From Bartonella harrusi (GTDB taxonomy: Bacteria > Pseudomonadota > Alphaproteobacteria > Rhizobiales > Rhizobiaceae), in assembly GCF_024297065.1 (NCBI RefSeq), contig NZ_CP101114.1, positions 930,001 to 994,000 of the forward strand: DNA of 64,000 nucleotides, written 5' to 3'. The notes beneath the pieces are model-generated. The model did not search any database. It worked only from the letters and a program-made list of their open reading frames with translations, and was not told the DNA's origin. Below are positions 9,487 to 19,408 of the stretch, one piece after another (within the stretch, counting starts at the first letter, position 1; each line of letters opens with the position of its first letter). Position numbers and translations under genes: made by a program.

Positions 9487-10068
9487 TTATGTGATGACAT
9501 GTTTTAAGCCCGCACGAAAATAATCCCATCCTGTCCACAATGTGAGGAGAGCAGAAATCCATAACATCGTGATGCCAAATTCTGTTGTGTGCGGGATAAT
9601 TTTATTACCAGCTGGTCCAGCCAAAAGAAAAACAATGGCGATCATTTGTACAAAAGTTTTCCACTTTGCAAGACGAGAGACAGGAACGCTTACTTTCAAT
9701 TCAGCCAGATATTCACGTAATCCTGATACAAGAATTTCTCTGCAAAGAATGATAATGGCAGCCCATAGGGTCCATCCAGCAATTGTACTATCTGCGGCAA
9801 GTAAGAGCAAACAGGCAGAGACGAGAAGCTTATCTGCAATTGGATCTAACATGCGACCAATATTAGAGGTCTGTTCCCAAATACGAGCTAGGTAACCATC
9901 AAGAAAGTCCGTGATGGAAGCAATAATAAAAATGGAAGCAGCGGTCCAACGTGCGATATCGCTTGATTGCAGTCGTCCTTCTAAAAAAAAGCACGCAACA
10001 ACCATTGGCACTGCGATAATTCGTGCATAAGTCAAAATATTTGGAAAAGAAAAAGTATGATTTTTCAT
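9487..10068 (-). CDS. pgsA: CDP-diacylglycerol--glycerol-3-phosphate 3-phosphatidyltransferase
   Basis: A 193-residue inner-membrane enzyme that makes phosphatidylglycerol phosphate, the committed step to phosphatidylglycerol and cardiolipin. The CDP-alcohol phosphotransferase signature DG-x2-AR-x8-G-x3-D-x3-D is complete at about residues 59-81 (DGYLAR...G-RML-D-PIA-D). Several hydrophobic segments flank it. uvrC ends with its start 75 bp upstream on the same strand, so a uvrC-pgsA operon is likely, as in other Hyphomicrobiales. Confidence 0.96.
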   Translation of the reverse strand: MKNHTFSFPNILTYARIIAVPMVVACFFLEGRLQSSDIARWTAASIFIIASITDFLDGYLARIWEQTSNIGRMLDPIADKLLVSACLLLLAADSTIAGWTLWAAIIILCREILVSGLREYLAELKVSVPVSRLAKWKTFVQMIAIVFLLAGPAGNKIIPHTTEFGITMLWISALLTLWTGWDYFRAGLKHVIT

Positions 10069-10142
10069 AGAGCTATTTTCAATTCTTTTTAAGGATATAA
10101 TTTATTTTATAAACGTAACAAGGCAAAGATCACGAAACAAGC

Positions 10143-12128
10143 TTATTTTTCATTAAAATAGTTATAAATTTTTTGTGCAATAGTGATGGAAATTCCTGTA
10201 ACTTTTGTTAAATCTTCAAGTGAAGCACGAGCAACGGCTTTAGCACTTCCGAAATGATGAAGTAATGCGCGCTTCCTTGTTGGACCAATATTGGCGATTT
10301 CATCAAGTGGATTTTTGAATATTTCTTTTTTACGTTTTGCTCGATGTGTTCCAATTGCAAAACGATGCGCTTCATCACGTAGACGTTGCAAGAAATGGAG
10401 AATAGGCTCACGTGGAGAAAGCGTAAAGGGTATTTTGCCTTTTATAAAAAATCGTTCACGTCCCGCGTTACGATCAATACCTTTCGCTATCCCAACGACA
10501 GTGATCAGATCATCTAATTTTAATTCAGAAAGTATTTTATGCACACTGTTTATTTGCCCTTCACCACCATCGATTAATATGAGGTCAGGCCATAGAGGAA
10601 AAGAATCACTATTTTTTCTTTTTATATCATTATATTTATGCGGTAGACCATGCTCTTTGATAAGATGTGAAAATCTTCGTTTTATAACTTCTTTCATCAT
10701 AGCAAAATCATCACCGGGTGTGATATTGGTTGAGCGGATGTTAAATTTGCGATATTGATTTTTAATAAATCCCGTTTGACCTGCCACAATCATTGCACCT
10801 ACTGCGTTTGTTCCCATAATATGGGAATTGTCATAGACTTCTATACGATATGGAGTATGAGGAAGTTGGAATATTTCAGCAAGCCCCTGAAGTAATTTTA
10901 TATGTGTTGTTGTTTCAGCAAGTTTGCGTCCAAGTGCTTCATGCGCATTGATATAGGCATGATTAACAAGGGTTTTACGTTCACCTTTTTTGGGTAAAGA
11001 GAGAAGTATTTTGTGATTTGCTTTTAAACTGAACGCCTCTGTAAGAAGTTCTTTTTCTTCGATTTTTTCAGATAAAAGGATAAGTTTGGGAAGAGGTTTA
11101 TCATCATAGAATTGGGCAAGAAAACTCGCTAAAATTTCCGTACAAGAAAAAGAGGGATCTGCTTTAGGAAAATAGGCTCTGTTTCCCCAATTTTGTCCCA
11201 TGCGAAAAAAGAACACTTGAATGCAAGTCGTTCCCTCTTTTTGCGCAATTGCAAACACATCTGCTTCTTGTACTGTTTGTGGGTTAATGCCTTGATGACT
11301 TTGTATATGAGAGAGAGCTGATAAGCGATCACGATAGGCAGCAGCTCGCTCAAAATCAAGGTTTTCAGCGGCTTTATGCATCGCTTCAACCATATCATTC
11401 TTAACAGATTGGCTTTTTCCTGAAAGGAATTTTTTTGCTCCTCTCACCAGTTCTCTATAATCACTGTCAGCAATTTCACCTGTACAAGGTGCAGAACATC
11501 GCTTAATTTGATAAAGCAAACAAGGGCGTGTACGGTTTTCAAAAACAGCATCGGTACAAGTTCGTAATAAAAAGGCACGTTGTAAAACATTGATTGTTTG
11601 TGTCACAGCACTTGGAGAGGCAAAAGGACCAAAATAGTGGGCCTTCTTCGTTCGAGCACCACGATGTTTGTAAAGTGCAGGTGCATGATGATCATCAGTG
11701 ATAATGATATAAGGAAAACTTTTATCGTCACGCAGGAGTATATTAAAACGAGGATGCAATCTTTTTATGAGATTAGCTTCTAGAAGGAGTGCTTCCGTTT
11801 CCGTGTGCGTTACGACAAATTCCATATGATACGTTGCATGAATCATACGGGCAATACGGTTATTGTGTCCTTGTTCACGGGTATAGTTTGAAACACGTTT
11901 TTTAAGATTACGTGCTTTACCAACATAGAGAACATCACCTTTCTCATCAATCATTCGATAAACGCCGGGCTTATGCGGAAGGTGTTTGACAAACTTTTGT
12001 ATGAGTTTGGGACCTTTAAATTGAAATTTATCATTTTCTTGAATGGCATTGTCCCATGGTATATGAGAGAGAAAAGGAAGTTTTTCTTTTTCATTTTTAG
12101 AACAAGCAGTGTTGTTTTTCAGGGTCAT
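10143..12128 (-). CDS. uvrC: Excinuclease ABC subunit C
   Basis: A 661-residue nucleotide-excision-repair nuclease that makes both incisions around a UvrB-bound lesion. In order: a GIY-YIG domain ([20 protein letters not shown], residues about 56-75), a Cys-containing linker ([15 protein letters not shown]), a UvrB-binding UVR motif near 240 ([17 protein letters not shown]), an RNase H-like C-terminal nuclease ([18 protein letters not shown]) and a tandem HhH ([30 protein letters not shown]). All key elements are intact. The start is ATG 12128. Confidence 0.97.
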   Translation of the reverse strand: MTLKNNTACSKNEKEKLPFLSHIPWDNAIQENDKFQFKGPKLIQKFVKHLPHKPGVYRMIDEKGDVLYVGKARNLKKRVSNYTREQGHNNRIARMIHATYHMEFVVTHTETEALLLEANLIKRLHPRFNILLRDDKSFPYIIITDDHHAPALYKHRGARTKKAHYFGPFASPSAVTQTINVLQRAFLLRTCTDAVFENRTRPCLLYQIKRCSAPCTGEIADSDYRELVRGAKKFLSGKSQSVKNDMVEAMHKAAENLDFERAAAYRDRLSALSHIQSHQGINPQTVQEADVFAIAQKEGTTCIQVFFFRMGQNWGNRAYFPKADPSFSCTEILASFLAQFYDDKPLPKLILLSEKIEEKELLTEAFSLKANHKILLSLPKKGERKTLVNHAYINAHEALGRKLAETTTHIKLLQGLAEIFQLPHTPYRIEVYDNSHIMGTNAVGAMIVAGQTGFIKNQYRKFNIRSTNITPGDDFAMMKEVIKRRFSHLIKEHGLPHKYNDIKRKNSDSFPLWPDLILIDGGEGQINSVHKILSELKLDDLITVVGIAKGIDRNAGRERFFIKGKIPFTLSPREPILHFLQRLRDEAHRFAIGTHRAKRKKEIFKNPLDEIANIGPTRKRALLHHFGSAKAVARASLEDLTKVTGISITIAQKIYNYFNEK

Positions 12129-12531
12129 TCAATTCATCCGAAAGTGTTTTCTGTTTTTCATATGAAATGCCCTTATCTTATCATGTATGTGATGAAAATT
12201 ATTTTGCCTATATAATGTATTATGACATGAGACTATTCAATTTTGGAGTTATTTTACTTTTCACAAAAAAGTTGAGGTTAGTCTTTAAAAAAATTACGTT
12301 TTTACGAACACTGTACCTTATCGATAATAAGAATAAATCTATGATGATGAAAAACTACATTAAAATAGATTTTGTTTTAAAAGACAAATTTTGCTACTGA
12401 CTATCATGTACATTAGGAGCATATTTTAAAAGATCAAGGAAAATAAGATTATAGTAATTGCAGTATGTTTAAGTTGTTTTATACATTTGATTTTTATTTC
12501 AGATGAATATCAAATAAAAAAGTTTAACATT
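12129..12531. other. Intergenic region uvrC-rlmJ
   Basis: About 400 bp, very AT-rich. Two short plus-strand frames here have no recognisable homology, no ribosome site and Lys/Phe-rich random-looking composition. I see no RNA gene. Confidence 0.6.
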
Positions 12532-13395
12532 TCAACATAATGAATGCTCCTTTTTGATCCATTTACGCGTTATTTGTGCATTTTTATCTTGTCCAAAACG
12601 AGTAAGAAGAAAGGAGCTCAGTTTTTTTATTTCCTCTTCAAGAAGATAAGGAGGGTTGATAAGAATCATACCGCTTCCATGCATTGTTGGAGGTAGTGCG
12701 CTTTTTCGAATACGCATTTCGAGTTGTAAAATTTTAGGAATTCCTGTTTGGTAAAGTGCGTGAAGAAAATTTTTAATTTTTTTGTCATATTTAACAGGAT
12801 ACCATAAAGCGTAGATTCCTCCAGGAAAACGACGATATGCTTTCATCAACCCCTCAATAAGGCGGGAAAATTCACTAGGTTTTTCAAAGGGGGGATCAAC
12901 GAGGATAAATCCACGTTTTTCCTTGGGGGGCAGATGTGCGTTTAAAGCAAGCCAACCATCCAAATGCAGAACTTTTGTTTGATAATCACCGGCAAATTTT
13001 TTTGCTAAAATACGATAATCTTCATCATGCAATTCAATTGCGGTCAGTCGATCTTGTTTACGCAATAATTGGCGAATAAGAACAGGGGAGCCAGGATAAA
13101 ATATTCTTTCTTCTTTTCCTTCATTGAGTGCATTAATAATATTATACCATGGACAAAGGAGTTCTTTTAAATCTTCTGGGATAGGAGACGAAAAAAAACG
13201 TTGGACGCCTTCACGTCCCTCTCCCGTTTTTTGTGCTTCCAAAGAGGAGAGGTCATAAAGACCGATTCCCGCATGTGTATCTATAACACGAAAAGCTTTT
13301 TCTTTACGTTTGAGATATTCTACAATGCGAGTGACAATAATGTGTTTAAAAACATCAGCAAAATTGCCAGCATGATAAATATGCCGATAATTCAT
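12532..13395 (-). CDS. rlmJ: 23S rRNA (adenine(2030)-N6)-methyltransferase
   Basis: A 287-residue RlmJ (YhiR/ComJ) family protein, normal length. It methylates A2030 of 23S rRNA using SAM. The N terminus MNYRHIYHAGNFADVFKH is diagnostic. The SAM site is seen in DTHAGIGLYDL, and the catalytic [DN]PP[YF] motif in VDPPFEKP at about residues 166-173. A second conserved C-terminal block is MHGSGMILINPP. Monocistronic as far as visible. Confidence 0.95.
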   Translation of the reverse strand: MNYRHIYHAGNFADVFKHIIVTRIVEYLKRKEKAFRVIDTHAGIGLYDLSSLEAQKTGEGREGVQRFFSSPIPEDLKELLCPWYNIINALNEGKEERIFYPGSPVLIRQLLRKQDRLTAIELHDEDYRILAKKFAGDYQTKVLHLDGWLALNAHLPPKEKRGFILVDPPFEKPSEFSRLIEGLMKAYRRFPGGIYALWYPVKYDKKIKNFLHALYQTGIPKILQLEMRIRKSALPPTMHGSGMILINPPYLLEEEIKKLSSFLLTRFGQDKNAQITRKWIKKEHSLC

Positions 13396-14117
13396 GAGTA
13401 AATTCTACCATATATATAATTGCTCAGTAATTTTTATTAACATAGAAAATGTCTTCTCTATCAACAAAAAAATCTCGTAGAGATCAAAAAGATTTTTTAT
13501 CTAAAAGAAAGAATATCAATGTCATGAACTGGAAGGCTTTTACTATGTTTTATAGTAATGCAAGTTTCCTTAACGAGATTAATAACGAAAATTAAAATAT
13601 TTTACTAGAATATGATCAAAAAGAGAAAACTTTAATTAAAGTATTTTCCATTTAATTCGTAGGGGATTTTCTGTATGATCACTGCCTTAAAAGGCAACTA
13701 GAGAGAATATAAATTAACTGCATTACCAATGAAATTACTAAAGATTGATACATTTTATATGTCTAATAAAAATACTATTAAACTGATAGAATTCTTCTAT
13801 GAAATTATGAGTAAGAGCCATAAATAGACTCCTGAAGTGTAGGAAAATTTCTAATGCAAGCGTTTATAAGGTATGATTTTGTCAATGAAAACGCAAGTTT
13901 TACATTTGTGCGTGGAATGACGAGGTCGTTATGTATAATATGAAACTGTGGTTTTAAAAAATTAATATGAGGTACATGCTCTGTCTTAATAAAATTTCAG
14001 AAATAAAGGTTATGATTAGTGGTATTTCTGATATTTTTAAAAGATAAAGAAAAATCCTCTCTTATTATGCATAAGACTTTGTTTTTATTTTCTTTGTGCA
14101 CAATATAGGAGCGGTTT
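13396..14117. other. Gene-free region upstream of the nagZ relic
   Basis: About 720 bp, AT-rich with stops in all frames. In many Hyphomicrobiales argS and a SPOR-domain gene lie upstream of nagZ. I could not recognise remains of either here. Confidence 0.5.
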
Positions 14118-14800
14118 ATGATGTCAAAGTGCTTAGCGCATTCCTTGGATACTCAAAACGACATCGCCTACTTATACCCTTCCATGGAGTAAGTGAACAT
14201 AGCGATATTTTTCATTGATCAAGAAGGCGGTAGGGTGCAAAATTTTCTTTCACCTTTAGTGCTCTACCTAGCAGTTGCAACATTAGAAAATTTTATAAAA
14301 GAGGTGAAGATGAGGAAGTTTTACTGCAGGGATTATATCTCGACTTCATGCTTTTGGTTTAACAAAATTGGGCATTAATACCAATTGTCTTCCTGTTTTA
14401 GATATTTTGCGAGGAGAGTAATATTATCGGAACGCGTGTTTATACTCATAATAGGAAACAATGATAGCTTTATGACATGCATCAGCTCACGGACTTATGA
14501 ATGAGATTATTTTACCAATAATAAAACATATTTTCGGATATGGACAAGCCCTTTCCTATACCCATTTTTGTTAGAACATGTTGATGTATCACTTGATATT
14601 TTAGAAAAGCACCATTTTATATTTTTTAAAAATTTTGCTGATTGATCAGTTATCACAACAATACATGTCATTTATGAAATAATTGATGATAGTATTCTAA
14701 TTGATTTATAATAATACTTCATTTTTCATTGAATTAGACCCCCAAATATTATCGTCTCATCTCAAGTAAAGTCACTTACTTGTACGTCACAAGGGGGGCG
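14118..14800 (+). pseudogene. nagZ: nagZ (beta-N-acetylhexosaminidase) relic
   Basis: Family landmarks appear in the right order but in different frames. IDQEGGRVQ is at about 14214-14240. INTNCLPVLDI follows near 14374-14406, and ILPIIKHIFGYGQA at about 14506-14550 corresponds to the catalytic KHIPGHG loop, here degraded (PGHG to FGYG). Then THF and LEKHHFIFFKNFAD follow near 14600-14640, and TTIHVIYEIIDD near 14660. At least three frameshifts and several stops separate them. An ATG with a ribosome site (ataggagcgg) survives at 14118. NagZ recycles muropeptides by removing GlcNAc; position before tatA matches the usual nagZ-scpAB-tatABC order. Confidence 0.82.
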
Positions 14801-15453
14801 TGTAGGGAAAAACTTTAAAAAGGATTAAAAATGCCTCTTATGAATCGTCTTAATGAAAGGGCTGTCGCGACATTGGGAGGCTAGTAAAGAGTATGATGAT
14901 GCCATCTTGCAGCAACGCTTTCTAAAAGAGTTATTGAATATTCGTAAGAAATCTTTTTTTACGGACTTTTAATGTTAGATGATATAATAATAAAAGCTTT
15001 TTTAGGAATAACACTTTCAAAAAATTTTTCAGATTTAACGTGTAATTTTTTTAGCGGGCTGTAATGGTATTCTTTACTGTACGATAATTTGAAAGAGATG
15101 TTTACGATTGTGTAGAGAATGCTATTTTTTAAAGGTAAGACATGAGAATGTGAGTATAATGGCGCTGTAAAGTTTTAGAAAGCTAATAGATCAGATGAAA
15201 ATGCTTTAAGAGAAGGGTTTTCAAACCTTTTGGATTTTTTTGAGTTGGTTTATCAATGTTACCTTAATCTACGTTTGTTATAGTATGTTAAGTAAAAGGA
15301 AAAAGAGGTTAGAAAGTTCGTTTACAATAAAAAGCGTGTGGTTGCCTTTAACTTGAGGAAAAAATATACAAGTAAGATATGGTTCTATTTTATTGCATTT
15401 CTTTAGGTAAGCGTAAAAAAATAGAAGGCAAATTTAAAAGCAGAGAGAGAGTG
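14801..15453. other. Degenerate region between nagZ relic and tatA
   Basis: About 650 bp with no open gene. scpA and scpB normally lie here in relatives, but I recognise no clear ScpA or ScpB motif. A promoter for tatA is expected close to 15300-15440; I could not pick one with confidence. Confidence 0.45.
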
Positions 15454-15765
15454 ATGGGTAATATTTTTTCACCAACGCATTTAATTGTAATTTTATTGAT
15501 TATCCTTGTGCTTTTTGGGCGTGGTAAGGTTTCTGAATTAATGGGCGATGTTGCTAAAGGGATTAAAGCTTTCAAAAAGAATATAAAAGAAGAGGAGGAG
15601 AGCATTGAGGATAAGCTTACAGTTGCTAATGACTCCAAAACAATTGATATTGAATCTCTACAATCTGAGTCATTATCAATAAAACCTATAGTTGTACGCG
15701 GAAAAAAATCTTCTCCTACTAAAGGAGGCAAGACTTCTGTTGCTAAAAAACGGCGTGTAAAGTAA
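15454..15765 (+). CDS. tatA: Sec-independent translocase protein TatA
   Basis: A 103-residue single-pass membrane protein forming the protein-conducting part of the twin-arginine translocase. The N-terminal membrane helix ([17 protein letters not shown]) is followed by the hinge and amphipathic helix ([13 protein letters not shown]) and a charged tail ending KKRRVK. I chose ATG 15454 because the helix begins 9 residues later; the longer frame from 15379 would put 25 charged residues before it. It is the first gene of tatABC. Confidence 0.94.
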   Translation: MGNIFSPTHLIVILLIILVLFGRGKVSELMGDVAKGIKAFKKNIKEEEESIEDKLTVANDSKTIDIESLQSESLSIKPIVVRGKKSSPTKGGKTSVAKKRRVK

Positions 15766-15877
15766 CAAAAATACAATCCTATTTGTTGATAAGCTTATAC
15801 AATTACTAAAAAATTCCTCAGCTTATGAACATGTGTTGAAATTGTGCATTTTTTAACGAGACAGTTGAGTGTAGGCA

Positions 15878-16330
15878 ATGTTTGGGATTGATGGGCCAGA
15901 ATTTCTTGTGATTTTACTTGTTCTCATTGTTGTTGTTGGGCCAAAAGATTTACCTAAAATGCTAAAGACGATAGCAAGGACAATAGCTTATATACGTTCA
16001 ATAGCGAATGAGTTTCGTCACCAATTTGATGATGCAATGAGACAAGTTGAGCTTGATGATTTGCAAAAGACCTTATCAGATATCAGTGATCTTAATCTCA
16101 ACAAGGAGGTGACAGAGAATTTTGATCCCATTCATGATGTAGTAGGAAGTATTCACGATAATTTTGATGTAAATACAACGCACCATAAATCAGAAAAAGA
16201 CAAAGCAGCTTTAGAATGTGATCAGAACAAAGCCAATGAAGATTTAACAACATCTATTAATTTTCATAGTTCTGGGGACATTTCAGGAACTTCTAAAAAT
16301 AAAGCTAAAAGTAAAAAAGGTGTGTCATGA
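15878..16330 (+). CDS. tatB: Sec-independent translocase protein TatB
   Basis: A 150-residue partner of TatC in the receptor complex that binds twin-arginine signal peptides. It starts MFGIDGPEFLVI, with a membrane helix (FLVILLVLIVVVGPKDLP) whose glycine-proline hinge is diagnostic. A long amphipathic helix (IANEFRHQFDDAMRQVEL) and a variable acidic/polar tail follow. Its stop overlaps the tatC start (ATGA), indicating translational coupling. Confidence 0.95.
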   Translation: MFGIDGPEFLVILLVLIVVVGPKDLPKMLKTIARTIAYIRSIANEFRHQFDDAMRQVELDDLQKTLSDISDLNLNKEVTENFDPIHDVVGSIHDNFDVNTTHHKSEKDKAALECDQNKANEDLTTSINFHSSGDISGTSKNKAKSKKGVS

Positions 16331-17109
16331 ATATTCAGAAAGATGAAATTGATGCCAATATGGCACCACTTTTAGAACATTTGATTGAACTGCGTCAGCG
16401 AATTATTGCTGCTTTGATCGCATTTTTGATAGCTTTTATGCTGTGTTTTCTTATCAAAGATTATATTTTAAATTTTTTAATATGGCCTTATCAATGGGCG
16501 ATGAAAATATCAGGTGGTAATCCTGAGAATATTCGTTTGCAGTCAACACAAGTGTGGGAAACTTTTTTAACGAAGATGAAACTTGCTGCTTTTGGAGCTG
16601 TTATTTTATCTTTTCCCTATACGGCTGTTCAGTTTTATAGTTTTATCGCACCAGGACTTTATAAAAATGAGCGTATGGCTTTTTTACCATTTCTCATTGG
16701 TGGGCCGATTTTGTTTTGTATTGGGGGAGCGTTTGTTTATATTCTATTGGCGCCCATAATGCTTTGGTTTAGCCTTTCTCAGCAAGTTCTTCCAGATGTT
16801 CATTTAAGAATAGAGTTTATCGTTCGTATTTCCGATTATTTGAGCTTTATGGCATCGTTTATCCTGATTTTTGGTTTGATTTTTCAATTACCTCTTATAA
16901 CAAGTCTTTTAACAAAAGTTGGACTTGTAACTTCTCATAGTTTGGTATCTAAACGAAAATGGGCTATTCTCCTCTCTTTTATCATTGCGGCGATAGTAAC
17001 CCCATCGGATTTTTTTACTATGTTTGCAGTAGCCTTACCATCGATAGTTCTTTACGAGATTTCAATTTTAATTGCTTACTGTATAGAAAAGAGAAAAAAA
17101 TCCCCTTAA
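16327..17109 (+). CDS. tatC: Sec-independent translocase protein TatC
   Basis: A 260-residue six-helix inner-membrane protein that recognises the RR signal peptide. The N terminus MAPLLEHLIELRQRI carries the conserved LxELRxR signal-binding element. The periplasmic conserved block FIAPGLYKNER and the late SFIIAAIVTPSDFFTM helix are intact. It overlaps tatB by 4 nt; serS follows 53 bp later on the same strand. Confidence 0.97.
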   Translation: MNIQKDEIDANMAPLLEHLIELRQRIIAALIAFLIAFMLCFLIKDYILNFLIWPYQWAMKISGGNPENIRLQSTQVWETFLTKMKLAAFGAVILSFPYTAVQFYSFIAPGLYKNERMAFLPFLIGGPILFCIGGAFVYILLAPIMLWFSLSQQVLPDVHLRIEFIVRISDYLSFMASFILIFGLIFQLPLITSLLTKVGLVTSHSLVSKRKWAILLSFIIAAIVTPSDFFTMFAVALPSIVLYEISILIAYCIEKRKKSP

Positions 17110-17162
17110 GAGAAGTTGATATCTTATGTGATAGAAAAAAACGATGCAAATGAGGAATTTTA

Positions 17163-18440
17163 ATGCTTGATATTAAGTGGATTCGTGAACACCCTAAGAA
17201 ATTAGATGAAGCACTAGAAAAGAGAGGTCTTAAGCCACAAGCGGAAGAATTAATAAAACTTGATTGTGAACGTCGCTTGCATATTGCCAAAGTACAATCG
17301 GCACAGGAGCGGCGTAATGCTGTTTCAAAGGAAATAGGGCAAGCTTTAGCTGCGTGTGACCAAAAAACAGTAGAACGTCTTAGAGCTGAAGTTGAAGAAA
17401 TTAAAACCTTTCTTTCTTCTGCTACAGCGGAAGAAAAACGGTTAACTGAAAGCTTTGAGAAGGCTCTTTCAGCACTGCCTAATATTCCATTAGATGATGT
17501 TCCAAAAGGTAAAGATGAAAGTGATAATGTTGTTATTCGACATTTTAGTATGCCTCCGACATTTGATTTTTCACCAAAGGAACATTTTGATCTTGGTCAA
17601 AATCTTAAGCAGATGGACTTTGAGCGAGCAAGTCGCTTATCGGGGACGCGCTTTACAGTACTTTCAGGAGCATTGGCTCGCCTTGAACGTGCCCTTGGCC
17701 AATTTATGCTTGATGTGCATGTTGATGAGCATGGTTATACAGAGGTTTCTGTACCTCTCCTGGTTCGTGATGAGGTTGTTTACGGAGCCGCTCAGTTGCC
17801 GAAATTTGCTGATGATCTTTTTCGAACGACAGATGGTCGATGGCTGATTTCTACAGCAGAAGTGCCATTAACCAATTTGGTAAGCAATGAAATTCTTGAG
17901 ATATCAGATTTACCCTTGCGTTTTTCTTCTTTGACTCCCTGTTTTCGTTCAGAAGCTGGAGCTGCAGGTCGTGATACACGTGGTATGTTGCGTCAGCACC
18001 AATTTTGGAAGGTCGAAATGGTATCGATTACTACCGAAGAGCAATCTTTAATAGAACTGGAACGTATGACAGAATGTGCAGAAGATGTACTGAAACGTCT
18101 TGGCTTGCCTTTTCGCACAGTTGTTCTTTCTACTGGTGATATGGGATTTGCTGCGCGTAAAACATATGACATTGAAGTTTGGCTTCCTGGCCAAGGATGT
18201 TATCGTGAAATCTCCAGTTGTTCCGTTTGTGGAGATTTTCAAGGGCGACGCATGAATGCTCGTTATCGTAAAGAAGGAGAAAAAGCATTACACTTCATTC
18301 ATAGTCTAAACGGTTCTGGTACGGCTATTGGGCGCTGTCTTATTGCTATTCTTGAGAATTATCAGCAAGCTGATGGATCAATTATTGTTCCAGATGTTTT
18401 ACAACCCTATATGAAGGGCGTACGTTGTATTACTGCTTAA
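17163..18440 (+). CDS. serS: Seryl-tRNA synthetase
   Basis: A 425-residue class II synthetase that charges tRNA-Ser (and tRNA-Sec where present). The N-terminal coiled-coil arm (about residues 25-105) contacts the long variable arm of tRNA-Ser. Class II motif 2 is [20 protein letters not shown] and motif 3 is [16 protein letters not shown]; the serine-binding TAEVPL is present. Normal length, ATG with a ribosome site (tgaggaatttta) upstream. Confidence 0.98.
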   Translation: MLDIKWIREHPKKLDEALEKRGLKPQAEELIKLDCERRLHIAKVQSAQERRNAVSKEIGQALAACDQKTVERLRAEVEEIKTFLSSATAEEKRLTESFEKALSALPNIPLDDVPKGKDESDNVVIRHFSMPPTFDFSPKEHFDLGQNLKQMDFERASRLSGTRFTVLSGALARLERALGQFMLDVHVDEHGYTEVSVPLLVRDEVVYGAAQLPKFADDLFRTTDGRWLISTAEVPLTNLVSNEILEISDLPLRFSSLTPCFRSEAGAAGRDTRGMLRQHQFWKVEMVSITTEEQSLIELERMTECAEDVLKRLGLPFRTVVLSTGDMGFAARKTYDIEVWLPGQGCYREISSCSVCGDFQGRRMNARYRKEGEKALHFIHSLNGSGTAIGRCLIAILENYQQADGSIIVPDVLQPYMKGVRCITA

Positions 18441-18462
18441 TTTTATGAAAGGAGAAACCACT

Positions 18463-18570
18463 ATGCGTTTATTGTTAAAAGATGATGATATGCAAACGCG
18501 AGGTTTTGTTATTTTAAAAGAAATAAGTTGTATGTACGATAAAGGTTCTCATTCATTGGGGATCAAATGA
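18463..18570 (+). pseudogene. surE: surE remnant (35 codons, internal deletion)
   Basis: An ATG 9 nt behind a strong site (aaaggag) opens with MRLLLKDDDMQTRGFVILKE. This matches the SurE nucleotidase N terminus (MRILLTNDDG...G..L), including the Asp-Asp metal ligands. The frame then jumps to a short tail and stops 4 nt before pcm, exactly where a full surE (about 250 codons) would end. The usual Asn-Asp-Asp-Gly has become Lys-Asp-Asp-Asp. A large internal deletion that keeps both ends is the simplest reading. The remaining peptide cannot be an enzyme; it may still act as a translated leader for pcm. Confidence 0.8.
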
Positions 18571-18574
18571 TACT

Positions 18575-19234
18575 ATGGAACAAAAGGGTGTTTTACGATT
18601 TCGTGAGGAATTGGCTGGTCTTGTGCTGAAAATGCGGAGCAAAGGAATTGATGATGTTGGTTTTTTTTCGGCATTTGAGAAAATTCCACGTCAACAATTT
18701 GTTGGAGCGCCTTGGTTTAGTAGTGCTTATGAGAATAAAATTATTCCAATTGAGTGTGGTGAATATATTGAACGTTTGGAAGAGCAACTTTTGATTCTTT
18801 CTGCGTTATCGTTGAAAAAAAAGCATCGTGTCTTAGAAATTGGTACAGGATCTGGTTTTTGTACTGCTCTTATGGCGTGCTTAAGTGATCGTGTGACAAC
18901 AATTGAGCGTTATACAACACTTGTTAATTTGGCCCGTCAAAAATTTCAAACTTTAGGGCTTGAAAATATTGTGGTAAGACAAATTGATGGAAGCCATACG
19001 GTTACAGGTTTTGGATCATTTGATCGTATTCTTATTTGGCCATCTCGTTCTGATGAACCGAAGGATTTTTTAGAACTACTAGCTGAAAATGGAATTCTCA
19101 TTCAAGCTATAGGACCTGATGAAGGGATACAAACAGTAACGCGTTATACGAAAATTGGCAGTCGATTTGAGTGTTTAGAAATGTTTCAAGTACGCTATCA
19201 GCCCTTTATTAAAGGTATTGCGGAAATACTTTAA
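18575..19234 (+). CDS. pcm: Protein-L-isoaspartate O-methyltransferase
   Basis: A 219-residue SAM-dependent enzyme that methylates isoaspartyl residues to start their repair. The SAM motif I VLEIGTGSGFCTALMAC is at about residues 87-103. The N-terminal substrate part reads IPIECGEYIERLEEQ where classical Pcm has a QTISQP element, so substrate recognition may be altered, or this is the shorter alphaproteobacterial subtype. The pairing with surE (now a relic) is ancient. Confidence 0.92.
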   Translation: MEQKGVLRFREELAGLVLKMRSKGIDDVGFFSAFEKIPRQQFVGAPWFSSAYENKIIPIECGEYIERLEEQLLILSALSLKKKHRVLEIGTGSGFCTALMACLSDRVTTIERYTTLVNLARQKFQTLGLENIVVRQIDGSHTVTGFGSFDRILIWPSRSDEPKDFLELLAENGILIQAIGPDEGIQTVTRYTKIGSRFECLEMFQVRYQPFIKGIAEIL

Positions 19235-19408
19235 TTTTTCAAATTTAAGGTTGTTTGTAAACTCTTTTACCTTGTTATTATATGATAAATTCATTTTGAT
19301 CTTCTTATAAAGATATTTATGAATAAAATGTCTCATTTTAACTCTTAGGTAATATTAAAAAGCTTTAATAGATTTAATTGAGTTGAGTATTGGCGAGTGA
19401 GTAGAACT

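Noticed and set aside
9542..9895. Plus-strand frame of 117 codons over pgsA
   Set aside because: Antisense to a well-supported gene; composition follows the opposite strand.
12167..12400. Plus-strand frame of 77 codons between uvrC and rlmJ
   Set aside because: No ribosome site, no family, Lys/Phe-rich composition expected by chance in AT-rich DNA.
14193..14378. 61-codon frame with IDQEGGRVQ called as a separate small gene
   Set aside because: It is one fragment of the broken nagZ, with the other NagZ motifs downstream in other frames.
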